Position numbers and translations under genes: made by a program
From: Halorubrum salinarum
GTDB lineage: Archaea; Halobacteriota; Halobacteria; Halobacteriales; Haloferacaceae
Assembly (NCBI RefSeq): GCF_013267195.1
Contig: NZ_CP053941.1
Coordinates: forward strand, 744,001-808,000
Direction of reading: 5' to 3'
DNA length: 64,000 nt
The notes under the pieces: model-generated
What the model saw: only the letters and a program-made list of their open reading frames with translations
The model's database searches: none
What the model was told of the DNA's origin: nothing
Part shown: positions 53,243 to 61,312 of the stretch, in pieces
Layout: every line of letters starts with the position of its first letter
Numbering within the stretch: position 1 is the first letter of the stretch

Positions 53243-55255
53243 CTACATGGTGTCGCCCTCAATGACCTGCCGTTCGGCATCCAGTGCGCGCACTTCGATG
53301 CCGCGCCACTCGCCATCGACACCCACCAGCGCCTCCGCGTATCCCAACGCTTCGTTGCCCGGCACCGCCTCTTGGACGAACCGCTTTTGAGCGTCGTTCA
53401 GCCCGAACTCTGCCGCCCAGTGGTCATCCATCCCATCAAGCCGGTGGAACTGCTTGATCGCACACTGATCGAGGATCATCTCCGCTTCCGCCCGCTCGAA
53501 GAACTCATCGACAGTCTGGGTGACCAGCTGAATCGAGAGATCGTGGTGCCGGTGGTGCCGAAAGATCGTCTCGAGAAAGGTCAGATTCGCGGCATCACGC
53601 AACACGTAGCGAGCCTCATCAATCACAAAGACCACCTCCTTGTCCGTCTGTTTGGCGCGTTCGTACACCAACGAGATGAGCAGCTGCATCACGAGTGTCG
53701 TCCGCCCGCCGACACGCCCCTCCTGTTGGGCTAAATCCAGATAGATGCGATCCGCAGCCGCGAAATCAACCTCGCTCTGTCGGCCGAGATGCGCGAACTG
53801 CCCATCCGGCCCGAATGGCCGCAACTGATCAATCAGCCACGTAGCGTCCGCCTGAAGCTTCTCGGCTTCTGCCGCCGTCCGCAGCGTGAACGCGTCCGGG
53901 TCGTCGACCACCGCCTCGAGGACATCGATCACGTCTCGCAGCGTAGGACTCTCACGGTCGTGGGTGGTCACGTCCTCGGTAATGCCGGCATTTCGGTAGG
54001 CCACCTCAATGGCCACCTCAAGCGTCGTCCGCCGGTCACCTAAGGAGATCCCGCGCTGCGCAAAGAAGTTCGCGAGGAAGCTGCTGACGCGCTCTTGTTT
54101 TTCGGTGAGTGGGCTGGCATCAGTACCCAACTGCTCGCGGGCCTGGTCGGTGGGCGGTGTGATCTCAAGCGGGTTAATGCCGAGCGTCCCACCCACCGTG
54201 ATCCGCTGGGCGTCCAACGCTTCAGCCACGCCGGCCCAATCGTTGAGCGGCTCGAGGATAACGCCGATCCGGTCCTCGTGGTGGGCCACCGACCGAATGA
54301 ACCGCTGTTTCGCGCTGAAACTCTTCCCGGAACCCGGATCCCCCACGGTAAACGTCGCATACCCGTTTTCGCGAGCAAACGGATCGACGACGACCGGTGT
54401 GTCCGTGTGGCGGTGAACTCCAAGTTCGACCCCGTCCGGCTCTAACAATGTCGGGCGATGTGGCGACGCCAACAGCGCGCCCACCGCGCCGCTCAACCCG
54501 ATCGTATCCCGATCAAGTGGCGCCCCGCCAAACGGCGCCGCACTCCGCAGGGCGCGCTGTTGGGCGCAGATCGCGGTCTTCGGTGCGAGCTGGGCCGGCT
54601 GTTCGCGCAACACGCGTTTCACCCGGCGGGTGGCCGTCCGGAGCTCCTCCCGGGTGTCCGCCCGCACGGTGACGTACACGCCCTGTGCGAACACCTGGGT
54701 GCCGGCCTCGACCGCGCGATACGTCGCGGCGGCCTCATCGGCCCGATCGTGGAGATACGTGCTCCGCACGCTCGACTCCAGATCAGCGTCCACCTTCAGG
54801 TCGTCCGCGGCGGTTTGGAGCTGATCGAGCGCCCGCTCGTAGTCACGCGGAGTGAGCCGGGCAGTGAGGTGAAACCGGACGTCAGTCAGCGTGAAGAGCT
54901 CGCTGAGATAGCCGTCGCTCGGGTGGTCCGGCCAGTCGGCGATGTACAACGTTCTGGTCCACTCGTTACCCACGCGCGCACACCGACTCTCCCACTCGAC
55001 GGCTGCTGGCGCGACGGCGTCTTGGTGGCGCTCCGGTGGGGTGGCTACCTCTGGATCCGGCGTTGGCGGGTCGTCTGGCGGCTTGATGAAGGCAGACAGA
55101 TCCACCTCGGGATCCCGCTGGGGTCGCCGCGCCTGAAGCCACACGCCAACAAGGAGCCCGACCACGAGTGTTCCGCCGCCGACGGCCAACCCAATCACGA
55201 GTGTCGACGGGGTCACCGACTCAACGCCAGCCAGCACGGCTACGAGGTTACCCAT
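53243..55255 (-). CDS. virB4: VirB4/TraC-like conjugation ATPase
   Basis: 670 residues. An N-terminal hydrophobic helix (about 20-42) is followed by a ~200-residue N-domain and a HerA/FtsK-type ATPase domain with Walker A GDPGSGKSF (about 304-312), TDASPLTEKQERVSSFL, and Walker B EVVFVIDEARYVL (about 535-547, catalytic Glu after Asp). LIQLVTQTVDEF is the Gln/sensor motif. It powers pilus assembly and substrate transfer at the membrane base of the conjugation machine. It is the last gene of the overlapping minus-strand operon (8-bp overlap with the upstream gene). The N-terminal helix is a common addition in archaeal VirB4. Confidence 0.92.
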   Translation of the reverse strand: MGNLVAVLAGVESVTPSTLVIGLAVGGGTLVVGLLVGVWLQARRPQRDPEVDLSAFIKPPDDPPTPDPEVATPPERHQDAVAPAAVEWESRCARVGNEWTRTLYIADWPDHPSDGYLSELFTLTDVRFHLTARLTPRDYERALDQLQTAADDLKVDADLESSVRSTYLHDRADEAAATYRAVEAGTQVFAQGVYVTVRADTREELRTATRRVKRVLREQPAQLAPKTAICAQQRALRSAAPFGGAPLDRDTIGLSGAVGALLASPHRPTLLEPDGVELGVHRHTDTPVVVDPFARENGYATFTVGDPGSGKSFSAKQRFIRSVAHHEDRIGVILEPLNDWAGVAEALDAQRITVGGTLGINPLEITPPTDQAREQLGTDASPLTEKQERVSSFLANFFAQRGISLGDRRTTLEVAIEVAYRNAGITEDVTTHDRESPTLRDVIDVLEAVVDDPDAFTLRTAAEAEKLQADATWLIDQLRPFGPDGQFAHLGRQSEVDFAAADRIYLDLAQQEGRVGGRTTLVMQLLISLVYERAKQTDKEVVFVIDEARYVLRDAANLTFLETIFRHHRHHDLSIQLVTQTVDEFFERAEAEMILDQCAIKQFHRLDGMDDHWAAEFGLNDAQKRFVQEAVPGNEALGYAEALVGVDGEWRGIEVRALDAERQVIEGDTM

Positions 55256-56327
55256 CCGCCTCCTCCCGGCGTTGGTGATTGACGCCGGCCTGTGTGGCGA
55301 CCGGTGGCGTCGCCGTGTCAGTGCCGTTCCAAAACTGGGTGGCCAGCCCCAGCAGCTCCGCCGTTGAGAGCCGCCGTGCCGTACAGTCGCTCAGCTTCCC
55401 CACGAACTCGGTTTCGACGGTTCGGACCCGCTCACGCAGCTTCTCGAGTTGAGCGCCGCGCAGCTCCGCGTCCGTGAGCCGATCGCGTCGCGTGACGAAC
55501 GGCGTCGCCAACACGCCGACCACGGGGAGCGTCGAGAGCCGCTCCGCGGGCGTCCGCTCGTCCGGGTGGCGTTCGTACACCTCGATCGGCGCCACCTCGA
55601 CGCCAAGGAAGTAGCGCACCCGGTGGGTGTCCGCCAGCTCCGCGGGTCGTTGGTCACGGTAGGCAGCGATGAGCGCGCGCAACGACTCGTGTGCGGTCAC
55701 GTCGGGATCCGCGAGCCGGGCGTCCAGCTGATCGACGAGCGTCGCAGCCGGGTACGGATCTGTTGTCGTGTACAGCGTGAGCCGGAAGGTGAGATCCTGG
55801 TCGGCGAACGCTTCCCCGACCGCTTGGCGGGCCGCCCAGTCGTCGGCCATCGCAAAATCCATGTTGCCAGGGGTGAGCTCGACGTACGCTTCCATTGTTC
55901 CGTCTGTGCGCTCGATCGCACCGTGGCGGGGCCACGCCCGTTTGAGCGCGGTCAGCTCCTGCGTTGTTTCATCGAGAACGAACGGCCGGGGAACGCCGTC
56001 CTCGTCGGCCCCGTCCGCTGTGACGGCCGCGTGGAGCGTCGTTTCGGGTCGGCGCAGATAGAAGTGGGCAACATCTACCAGCCACGTACTCGCGGGGAGC
56101 TGCTGGGGCGCGGCGTACACAATTGCCACCCCGACCGCGAGCCCGATACAGACGAGTGGGAGGACGAGCGCCTCCACGCCGAGCGCCGACCCACCAACGA
56201 GCCCGGCAATCGGAAAACTCACCACCACGTACAGATCGCGCTCGTCGATGCCGATGATCGGCAGCTGGCGGTCGGCGCCGAGGGTGTCCAACACCCGCCG
56301 GCTTGCTGGAGTGTCTCTGTCGCTCAT
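55248..56327 (-). CDS. T4SS membrane protein preceding VirB4 (PrgI/VirB3-like N-terminus)
   Basis: 359 residues. Two hydrophobic helices at about 32-75 (DLYVVVSFPIAGLVGGSALG, LVLPLVCIGLAVGVAIVYAA) are followed by FYLRRPET, the VirB3/PrgI layout, and then a soluble ~280-residue domain (TPGNMDFAMADDWAARQAVG, HESLRALIAAYRDQRPAELA) resembling the N-terminal domain of VirB4/TraC proteins. In some systems VirB3 and VirB4 are fused; here the split lies differently, with the extra domain on the VirB3 side. It overlaps the genes on both sides by 4 and 8 bp. It is probably an inner-membrane anchor for VirB4. Confidence 0.78.
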   Translation of the reverse strand: MSDRDTPASRRVLDTLGADRQLPIIGIDERDLYVVVSFPIAGLVGGSALGVEALVLPLVCIGLAVGVAIVYAAPQQLPASTWLVDVAHFYLRRPETTLHAAVTADGADEDGVPRPFVLDETTQELTALKRAWPRHGAIERTDGTMEAYVELTPGNMDFAMADDWAARQAVGEAFADQDLTFRLTLYTTTDPYPAATLVDQLDARLADPDVTAHESLRALIAAYRDQRPAELADTHRVRYFLGVEVAPIEVYERHPDERTPAERLSTLPVVGVLATPFVTRRDRLTDAELRGAQLEKLRERVRTVETEFVGKLSDCTARRLSTAELLGLATQFWNGTDTATPPVATQAGVNHQRREEADG

Positions 56328-57427
56328 GGGTTACGTTCGTTCCCGGTACGGCGGTACGACGGCATACCGTGCTTGCTGGTCGTGCCCGCTGTGCGTGAGG
56401 TCCACGAGCGGCCGTTCCCACCTTGCTTGCGCCCAAACCGCTGGGCTACCGTGTGGCCTACTGCGGCTTTCGGTCCCCACCGCGCAGCCGTCGCGCCGGC
56501 CCACGGCCCGGCCACCGCCGCAGCCCCGGCGACGGCGCCCGCTGTAACAGTGAGACCGGCCACCCGGCCGACCGTCCGCACCAGCCGAGGTGTCGTGTAC
56601 GCGAACAGCTTCCAGATGATCCACACGCTCACTACCGGCAGCGACACGGCGATAAGATAGCCGAAGAACGGATTTTCCGGAGCGATGGCTCCCGGCGCGC
56701 CCCCGACCAACAGCTCGTAGCCGCGGAAGATCAGCGCCACCGGTAGCGGCATCACTGCGAGCGGAATGAATTTGACAGCCACCCGGGTAGCGATCCCCGA
56801 GATAACGGGGAGGCCACCGTACGCGACCGCAATCACGATCGGCATCACGTAAATGAAGACATATAACAGCAGTTCACGCAGGAATAACAGCGCCTGAAGC
56901 GTCCACATTGCTATCCCTCCAATAAAAGCGAGAAGCATTCCCAAAGCAGGATTTGAGAGGGTGACATCGAGAAAATCCACTAATGGATCGACAATGGAAC
57001 CAACTGGCGGGACAAGTGCGATTGCGAACCCATCGACGAGGTATAGTGTTGCTACAGCGACCCAGTACCAAGTGGCGATCAGAATCCCTCCGGTCCATGC
57101 TGATCTCCGCACCCGCCGATCGCGAATGGGATCTGTGAAATTGAAAATTCGGAGAACATGTCGTCCTTGGACACACACGACGAGTATCAGGAACGCTATC
57201 AGTGTGATCTCGCCGGCAACAAGGGCATCATACAGCTGTATCCACGGCTCATTCTGTGGATCCCCAACTGGCAGACCATTGTTACTCTCGGGGAGTGGCG
57301 TCCCAAAAATAGCCTCTGTCAGCTCTCGGTATCCGTTTTTAATTCCGTCATCGAACCACTCAACAACCTGCTTAAAAGTGTCTAAGAACCACTGAATCCC
57401 CACATCTGTGAGTGAGACCCCACTCAT
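56324..57427 (-). CDS. VirB6/TrbL-like polytopic channel protein
   Basis: 367 residues. N-terminal amphipathic/soluble ~70 residues, then about six hydrophobic helices (LIAFLILVVCVQGRHVL, LFLRELLLYVFIYVMPIVIA and so on) and a basic, Gly/Arg-rich tail (RFGRKQGGNGRSW). The long central membrane part with a downstream Ala-rich segment (GAVAGAAAVAGPWAGATAAR) resembles VirB6/TrbL/TraL-type transfer-channel proteins. It overlaps the downstream PrgI-like gene and the upstream lipoprotein gene by 4 bp each. Placement in the operon supports the role; sequence families are too divergent for certainty. Confidence 0.78.
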   Translation of the reverse strand: MSGVSLTDVGIQWFLDTFKQVVEWFDDGIKNGYRELTEAIFGTPLPESNNGLPVGDPQNEPWIQLYDALVAGEITLIAFLILVVCVQGRHVLRIFNFTDPIRDRRVRRSAWTGGILIATWYWVAVATLYLVDGFAIALVPPVGSIVDPLVDFLDVTLSNPALGMLLAFIGGIAMWTLQALLFLRELLLYVFIYVMPIVIAVAYGGLPVISGIATRVAVKFIPLAVMPLPVALIFRGYELLVGGAPGAIAPENPFFGYLIAVSLPVVSVWIIWKLFAYTTPRLVRTVGRVAGLTVTAGAVAGAAAVAGPWAGATAARWGPKAAVGHTVAQRFGRKQGGNGRSWTSRTAGTTSKHGMPSYRRTGNERNP

Positions 57428-58239
57428 GCTTCGCCCTCTCCAATTGAGATGTCACATGTGAGTAGATCGTTCCCAGTGTAAGTGGCCCTATACGTACGTT
57501 GGACGTTTTCCTTACTGGCTGTTCCAACGATGGTAACTGTGAATTGTCCGCTATTACCATCTGGCTCACAACTTACTTCTTGACTACTGGATGAGAATGG
57601 GAAAACTCGTGAGTACAGCTTAAGCGTGGAACCAGGGTTAACAACTGGTTCGGCATGAAATTCCGGCTGTTCATCAACGACTACGATCCCACTATCATGT
57701 GACTGCTCCGGTGTAGTACGGGGCACGTATCCCTCAAAACGCAACTGGACAAGCTTCTCCGGACCACTTCCCCTGTTCTCAATGCGGAGTATCGTCTCTG
57801 TGCGAACGACTTGATCTGCTGCTCCCTCGTACATCTCTTCTGGATGATTCCGTCCGAGCTTCAACTCCCGAATAACCACATTCGGGCGCAACGACTGCTC
57901 AACAGCGGCCACAACACTCTGTCCATCGACAAGCTGGACGGTGTAGGTTCCTGGTGGGTACGCCGTCCCAATCGGGATCGTTTCACGACTGGCGCCCGGC
58001 GTGAGCTCGCGTTCGGCGAACGCCTCACCCGAGGGGGCGATCAGAGCCAGCCCGGTGGCGCTCGTTTCGGGATCGTACTCGACGACGAGGCTGGTACCAT
58101 CCACGGTGACGTTCGAGAGGGCTCCAGCATCGGGCGCTTCGGAGCCGGTGTCGGTACAGCCGGCGACCGTGCCGAGACCGCCGGCCGCGATGGTTGCGAG
58201 GACGGTGCGTCTCGTCGTGGCGGGTGTTTGGTGACTCAT
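57424..58239 (-). CDS. Tat-exported lipoprotein of the T4SS operon
   Basis: 271 residues. The N-terminus has twin Arg (TTRRTVLATIA) and a lipobox GTVAGC (Cys28), the usual haloarchaeal Tat-lipoprotein signal; acidic/Ser-rich linker DTGSEAPDAGAL follows and the rest is a beta-rich domain (LVVEYDPETSATGLALIAP, LKLYSRVFPFSSSSQEVSCE). It would be lipid-anchored outside the membrane. It overlaps both neighbours by 4 bp, so it is an integral part of the conjugation operon. VirB7-like stabiliser or adhesion function is possible. No named family seen. Confidence 0.82.
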   Translation of the reverse strand: MSHQTPATTRRTVLATIAAGGLGTVAGCTDTGSEAPDAGALSNVTVDGTSLVVEYDPETSATGLALIAPSGEAFAERELTPGASRETIPIGTAYPPGTYTVQLVDGQSVVAAVEQSLRPNVVIRELKLGRNHPEEMYEGAADQVVRTETILRIENRGSGPEKLVQLRFEGYVPRTTPEQSHDSGIVVVDEQPEFHAEPVVNPGSTLKLYSRVFPFSSSSQEVSCEPDGNSGQFTVTIVGTASKENVQRTYRATYTGNDLLTCDISIGEGEA

Positions 58240-59894
58240 TGGCGGGGTTCAGTGCGGAGGTACTGTCCAATGCGGCGGCCGGCAACCCACGCGACGACGA
58301 CCGGAATACTACCCCAGATCGCCGTCTCGAGCAGGTGGACCCAGCCGCCGACGGTGCCCAACGGATGCCAGCGCACGCTCTCGCTGGCGGCCACGTACGC
58401 GGGCGTGGTGGTGCGCCAGGACGCGGGCTCGAACGTGACCGTGTACAACCCCGGATCGCTGACGGTGACCGTGGTCACCCCGGAGTAGTTGAGCGCCACC
58501 GGCTCGTCGTTGAGCCGGAGCGTCCCGGCCGGGCCGTCGTCACCGACCGGCGACGGCGGCTGTGACCCAGTGAGATCGATCGGGTCGCCCGTCTGGGGGT
58601 CGTGTAGCGCGATCCGGATCGTGGCTGTCGACGGCGACGTCGCGACCACCTGTACCGAGAGGTTTGGCCGCCGAATCGCGCGCTCGCTCCGGGGTGCCGC
58701 CGACAGCGGTGCCGACACGCCACGCACAATCCCGTGAACACGAGCGGTTTCCGGCGTGACCGTTTCGTTCCGAAGCGCCAACCCATACGTGCGGGTGTAC
58801 GCCTCCCTGACAAGCCCGACGGAGACGTTGGAGCCGAGCCGGGATGCGGGTGGCGACCGTGAGACGCCCCACACGGCCGTCAGCTGCGGCCCTTCACGAA
58901 CCGGGTCCGCCCGAGGGCCGATCCGCGCCGGAAACGCCACGACACCTATCGGCTGGCCGGCCGGAGCGCGTTGGGTCGTCCCTGACGCCCGGCGCACCTC
59001 CACGCGATCCCACCGTGGCGCCCGTGTCGTGTAGTAGCGCCACACGCCACGAACCCGCTGGCTCCCGTTACGCGTCAGCGTCACGCCGTGCCACGGGGTC
59101 CCCTGATACACCGCCAGCCCCGTGTCGCCGTCGGGATACGTCGCGGTGTAGGCGGTCGGCCGCAGCCGGTAGATCCACACCGAGTGCGTGTCGCTGACGG
59201 CAACCGTCTGGGTCGTCACGTTCCCAGCCGTCCCGTTCGGCGCGACCGTCACCGTGATCTCAGCCGTGACCGTCAGCGGCTGGTGTCGCGCTTGCGTCGT
59301 CGAGTACCTGATGGTCGGCGTCTGTGAGCCGGATGCCGAGCCAACCTGCTCGTCGCCGATCGACACGCGAACCTCGCGGACCCGATAACGGATCACCGAG
59401 CGGTTGCCGGTCGGCGCCCGCACCCGATAATCGATCAACGCCCGTACCGTGCCGTTCGGCGCGATGTACTGCCGGCTCTCGGTGGGTGACAGGTGAATCT
59501 GCGTGGCCGGGTGGACTGCGAACAGCGTGGCGTGTGCGTCGGCAATCAGGCCGCGCGTCGTGCGGGTCGCCCCCGGCGGCGCCACGGCCGTCGTGGCGTT
59601 GCCCGGCGTCAGCGCCGCAAACGCGTCGGCCGTCAGCGCCGCCGCATGGGCGGGCGGCGCCGCATACGTGAGATCCGTACACGTTGCGAGCTGCTGGGTG
59701 GGGGTCGGTGGGGCGCCATATGTGGCGTTGTACGCGGCCGGCGTGAGACACGGGTCCGGGTCACGGGCATCGACGGTTCGCGTCTCGTTTGCGGGCGGTG
59801 GTGTCGGCTGGGCGGCGGTCTGGCCGACCGCGACCAGCGTCACCCCAACGAGCAGGCTCACAAAGAGGCGCCGCGTGTGACGAGGCCAGCGCAT
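58236..59894 (-). CDS. Large secreted, Asn-glycosylation-rich surface protein of the T4SS operon
   Basis: 552 residues. A Sec-type signal (RLFVSLLVGVTLVAVGQTAA, cleavage after about residue 27-28) and a C-terminal membrane helix (WGSIPVVVAWVAGRRIG) with short basic tail make it a type I surface protein. The ectodomain is beta-rich, low in Lys, and has about a dozen NxS/T sequons (NET, NAT, NGT, NRS, NVT, NGS, NVS, NLS, NYS). The four-base overlap with the lipoprotein gene ties it to the conjugation machine. It could be the outer adhesin or the channel piece passing the S-layer. No homologous family is recognised. Confidence 0.8.
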   Translation of the reverse strand: MRWPRHTRRLFVSLLVGVTLVAVGQTAAQPTPPPANETRTVDARDPDPCLTPAAYNATYGAPPTPTQQLATCTDLTYAAPPAHAAALTADAFAALTPGNATTAVAPPGATRTTRGLIADAHATLFAVHPATQIHLSPTESRQYIAPNGTVRALIDYRVRAPTGNRSVIRYRVREVRVSIGDEQVGSASGSQTPTIRYSTTQARHQPLTVTAEITVTVAPNGTAGNVTTQTVAVSDTHSVWIYRLRPTAYTATYPDGDTGLAVYQGTPWHGVTLTRNGSQRVRGVWRYYTTRAPRWDRVEVRRASGTTQRAPAGQPIGVVAFPARIGPRADPVREGPQLTAVWGVSRSPPASRLGSNVSVGLVREAYTRTYGLALRNETVTPETARVHGIVRGVSAPLSAAPRSERAIRRPNLSVQVVATSPSTATIRIALHDPQTGDPIDLTGSQPPSPVGDDGPAGTLRLNDEPVALNYSGVTTVTVSDPGLYTVTFEPASWRTTTPAYVAASESVRWHPLGTVGGWVHLLETAIWGSIPVVVAWVAGRRIGQYLRTEPRQ

Positions 59895-59900
59895 TGCGGG

Positions 59901-60302
59901 TCACCACGGCGTAAGATCGACACACTCAGCTAGCGGGAGGTTCATGACGCTGCCCGCGACGGTGTACAGTGGTCCGAGGACGACCAGGATGACCGTCGAC
60001 CGCAGCGCCGTCCGCTTGTGGCGCTTCAACCCTTCTCGCTGCTCCGGCCGGAGCGTAAACAGTTCGATCAGCGAGTCGGCCTGCCAGACGACGACCAGCC
60101 CCATCAGCCCGATAGCGGTGGTGAACTGGAAAAACCCGGAGATCATCTCCGGGAGCCGCTCGGCCTCACACACGGCGCTCTCTTGAGCCGCAACTGGCTC
60201 GACAGCCAGCACGCTGAGGACGAGACAGGGCAGGACAACGCGGCGCCACGCCGCGCGAGTTGGCACACGGTCCGCCAGGGGTGGAGGGCTTGGCGTTCGC
60301 AT
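59901..60302 (-). CDS. VirB2/TrbC-like pilin candidate
   Basis: About 133 residues from the ATG at 60302; a GTG at 60350 would add 16 residues. Signal-peptide-like segment VVLPCLVLSVLAVEPVAAQE, then FFQFTTAIGLMGLVVVWQAD and STVILVVLGPLYTVAGSVMN, two membrane helices separated by a short basic loop (RPEQREGLKRHKR), ending with a Cys-containing tail. Signal plus two helices is the standard form of conjugative pilins (VirB2, TrbC). It is first in the operon, with 6 bp to the next gene. Two extra Cys (before the first helix and near the end) could form a disulfide. Confidence 0.78.
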   Translation of the reverse strand: MRTPSPPPLADRVPTRAAWRRVVLPCLVLSVLAVEPVAAQESAVCEAERLPEMISGFFQFTTAIGLMGLVVVWQADSLIELFTLRPEQREGLKRHKRTALRSTVILVVLGPLYTVAGSVMNLPLAECVDLTPW

Positions 60303-60365
60303 TGCTGGGTGGAGTGATGTGTGTATTGGTATCTCGTAGCACACAAACAATCCACAGGATGCGAC

Positions 60366-60376
60366 ATAAATTTTGG
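60366..60376 (-). promoter_or_regulatory. Candidate TATA box of the T4SS operon
   Basis: On the minus strand AAATTTATGTC precedes the pilin gene by about 65-75 bp. It lies between the gene and the spaced palindrome at 60429-60467, so the palindrome would stand just upstream of the core promoter. Confidence 0.35.
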
Positions 60377-60428
60377 GCTTAGGCTGGCGAGTGAATCCGG
60401 TGTGTGAGAGTGTGTTTCGCCCGGGAAC

Positions 60429-60467
60429 TTAACCAACACTGGCAAAATCGCCGTAAATGTTGGTTAA
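60429..60467. repeat. Spaced palindrome TTAACCAACA/TGTTGGTTAA, copy 2
   Basis: Arms at 60429-60438 and 60458-60467 are identical to those at 5755-5795; spacer 19 bp. The inner flank CTGG after the left arm also matches the complement of the right flank of copy 1. It stands 126 bp before the pilin-like start. Candidate operator or transfer-origin repeat. Confidence 0.75.
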
Positions 60468-61272
60468 TCAGTTCCTGCCTCGGTGGGCGATCGTTGACGT
60501 TGCTGGTGTGGGGTCTCCCGTGGCGGTCGGCGGCGATGATGGAGGGCTATTCTCGCGACGATCTGGGGTGGTGCGGAGTGTCCGTGTGTCAGTGGTTGCT
60601 CCGGCCGCAGTACACCCGTGATTGGCTGGGTGACACACCACCGTTTCACCTCGACTGCCCAAGAGTTGCTGATGGGTGGCTACCCGCTCTGGGAACTGAT
60701 CTGGACGCGTCAGCCACCTACTGCCGGAGTGTGGCGTGACTCCGGTGTCGCCGCCGCACGCGGCTGGCGCGCATCAATATCTTCGCACGCCGAGGTGTTC
60801 TATCCGTACTCCGGAATCACCCCGGAACTACCGGGGGTGGTACGGCCGATCTCGGATTTCGACGTCGTGAAAAGTTGGTGGCTACTGCCGCTCGCATGCC
60901 GGCGCACCGTCTGTGACGGGGGCGCCGCCCCCTCGCTGCGGGCTGGCGATTCTGGTCGCGCCGATGGGTGCCGCCAGCAGCGGCGTCCTGTAGACGATCG
61001 ATCGGCGGCTGCTGGTGACACGACGGCCGCGCGTTTCACCCATTGTTTCGGGGTGTTGTTGCGGCCGGCGAAGGGGGTGGTATTCGCCGAAATCTGCCGG
61101 TGAAAGCCAATCTCACGGGATAACTCGCTGCTCTCCCTGTGACACGCACGGTGTGGACGGCGCGCTGGTTGCGTCCGGACTCGACCTCTAGAGTGGCGTC
61201 TGGAGGACCAGTCGGCAAGCTACTGGCGCGTTTCACTCATTATCACCCTGACCCAGCCACCCCCTGGCGACA
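60468..61272. other. Long non-coding region between the T4SS operon and the primase
   Basis: About 800 bp without a credible gene: the few long frames have no domain and poor codon use. A 16-bp unit GCGCGTTTCAC(C/T)CATT recurs at 61029-61044 and 61226-61241. CCGTTTCACCTC at 60642-60653 shares its core. Regions of this kind between mpf and replication genes often contain oriT or a replication start. Confidence 0.5.
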
Positions 61273-61281
61273 GCTATATTT
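61273..61281 (+). promoter_or_regulatory. TATA-like element ahead of the primase gene
   Basis: CTATATTTT lies 32-40 bp before the ATG at 61313 and 11-19 bp before the GTG at 61292. It supports a start in this area and not the far upstream one at 61139. Confidence 0.45.
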
Positions 61282-61312
61282 TGTGGACTGTGTGATCACT
61301 ACGCACGAACCG

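Noticed and set aside
55449-56660. 403-codon plus-strand frame opposite the T4SS genes
   Set aside because: Antisense shadow of two well-supported genes with high GC; the protein is Arg/His-rich and matches nothing.
60618-61103. 161-codon plus-strand frame between the T4SS operon and the primase
   Set aside because: No start context, Arg/Ala/Gly-rich composition, no domain and mixed codon use; treated as non-coding.
61139-61312. Upstream start of the primase at 61139
   Set aside because: The additional 58 residues have no AEP similarity and lie upstream of a TATA-like box at 61273.
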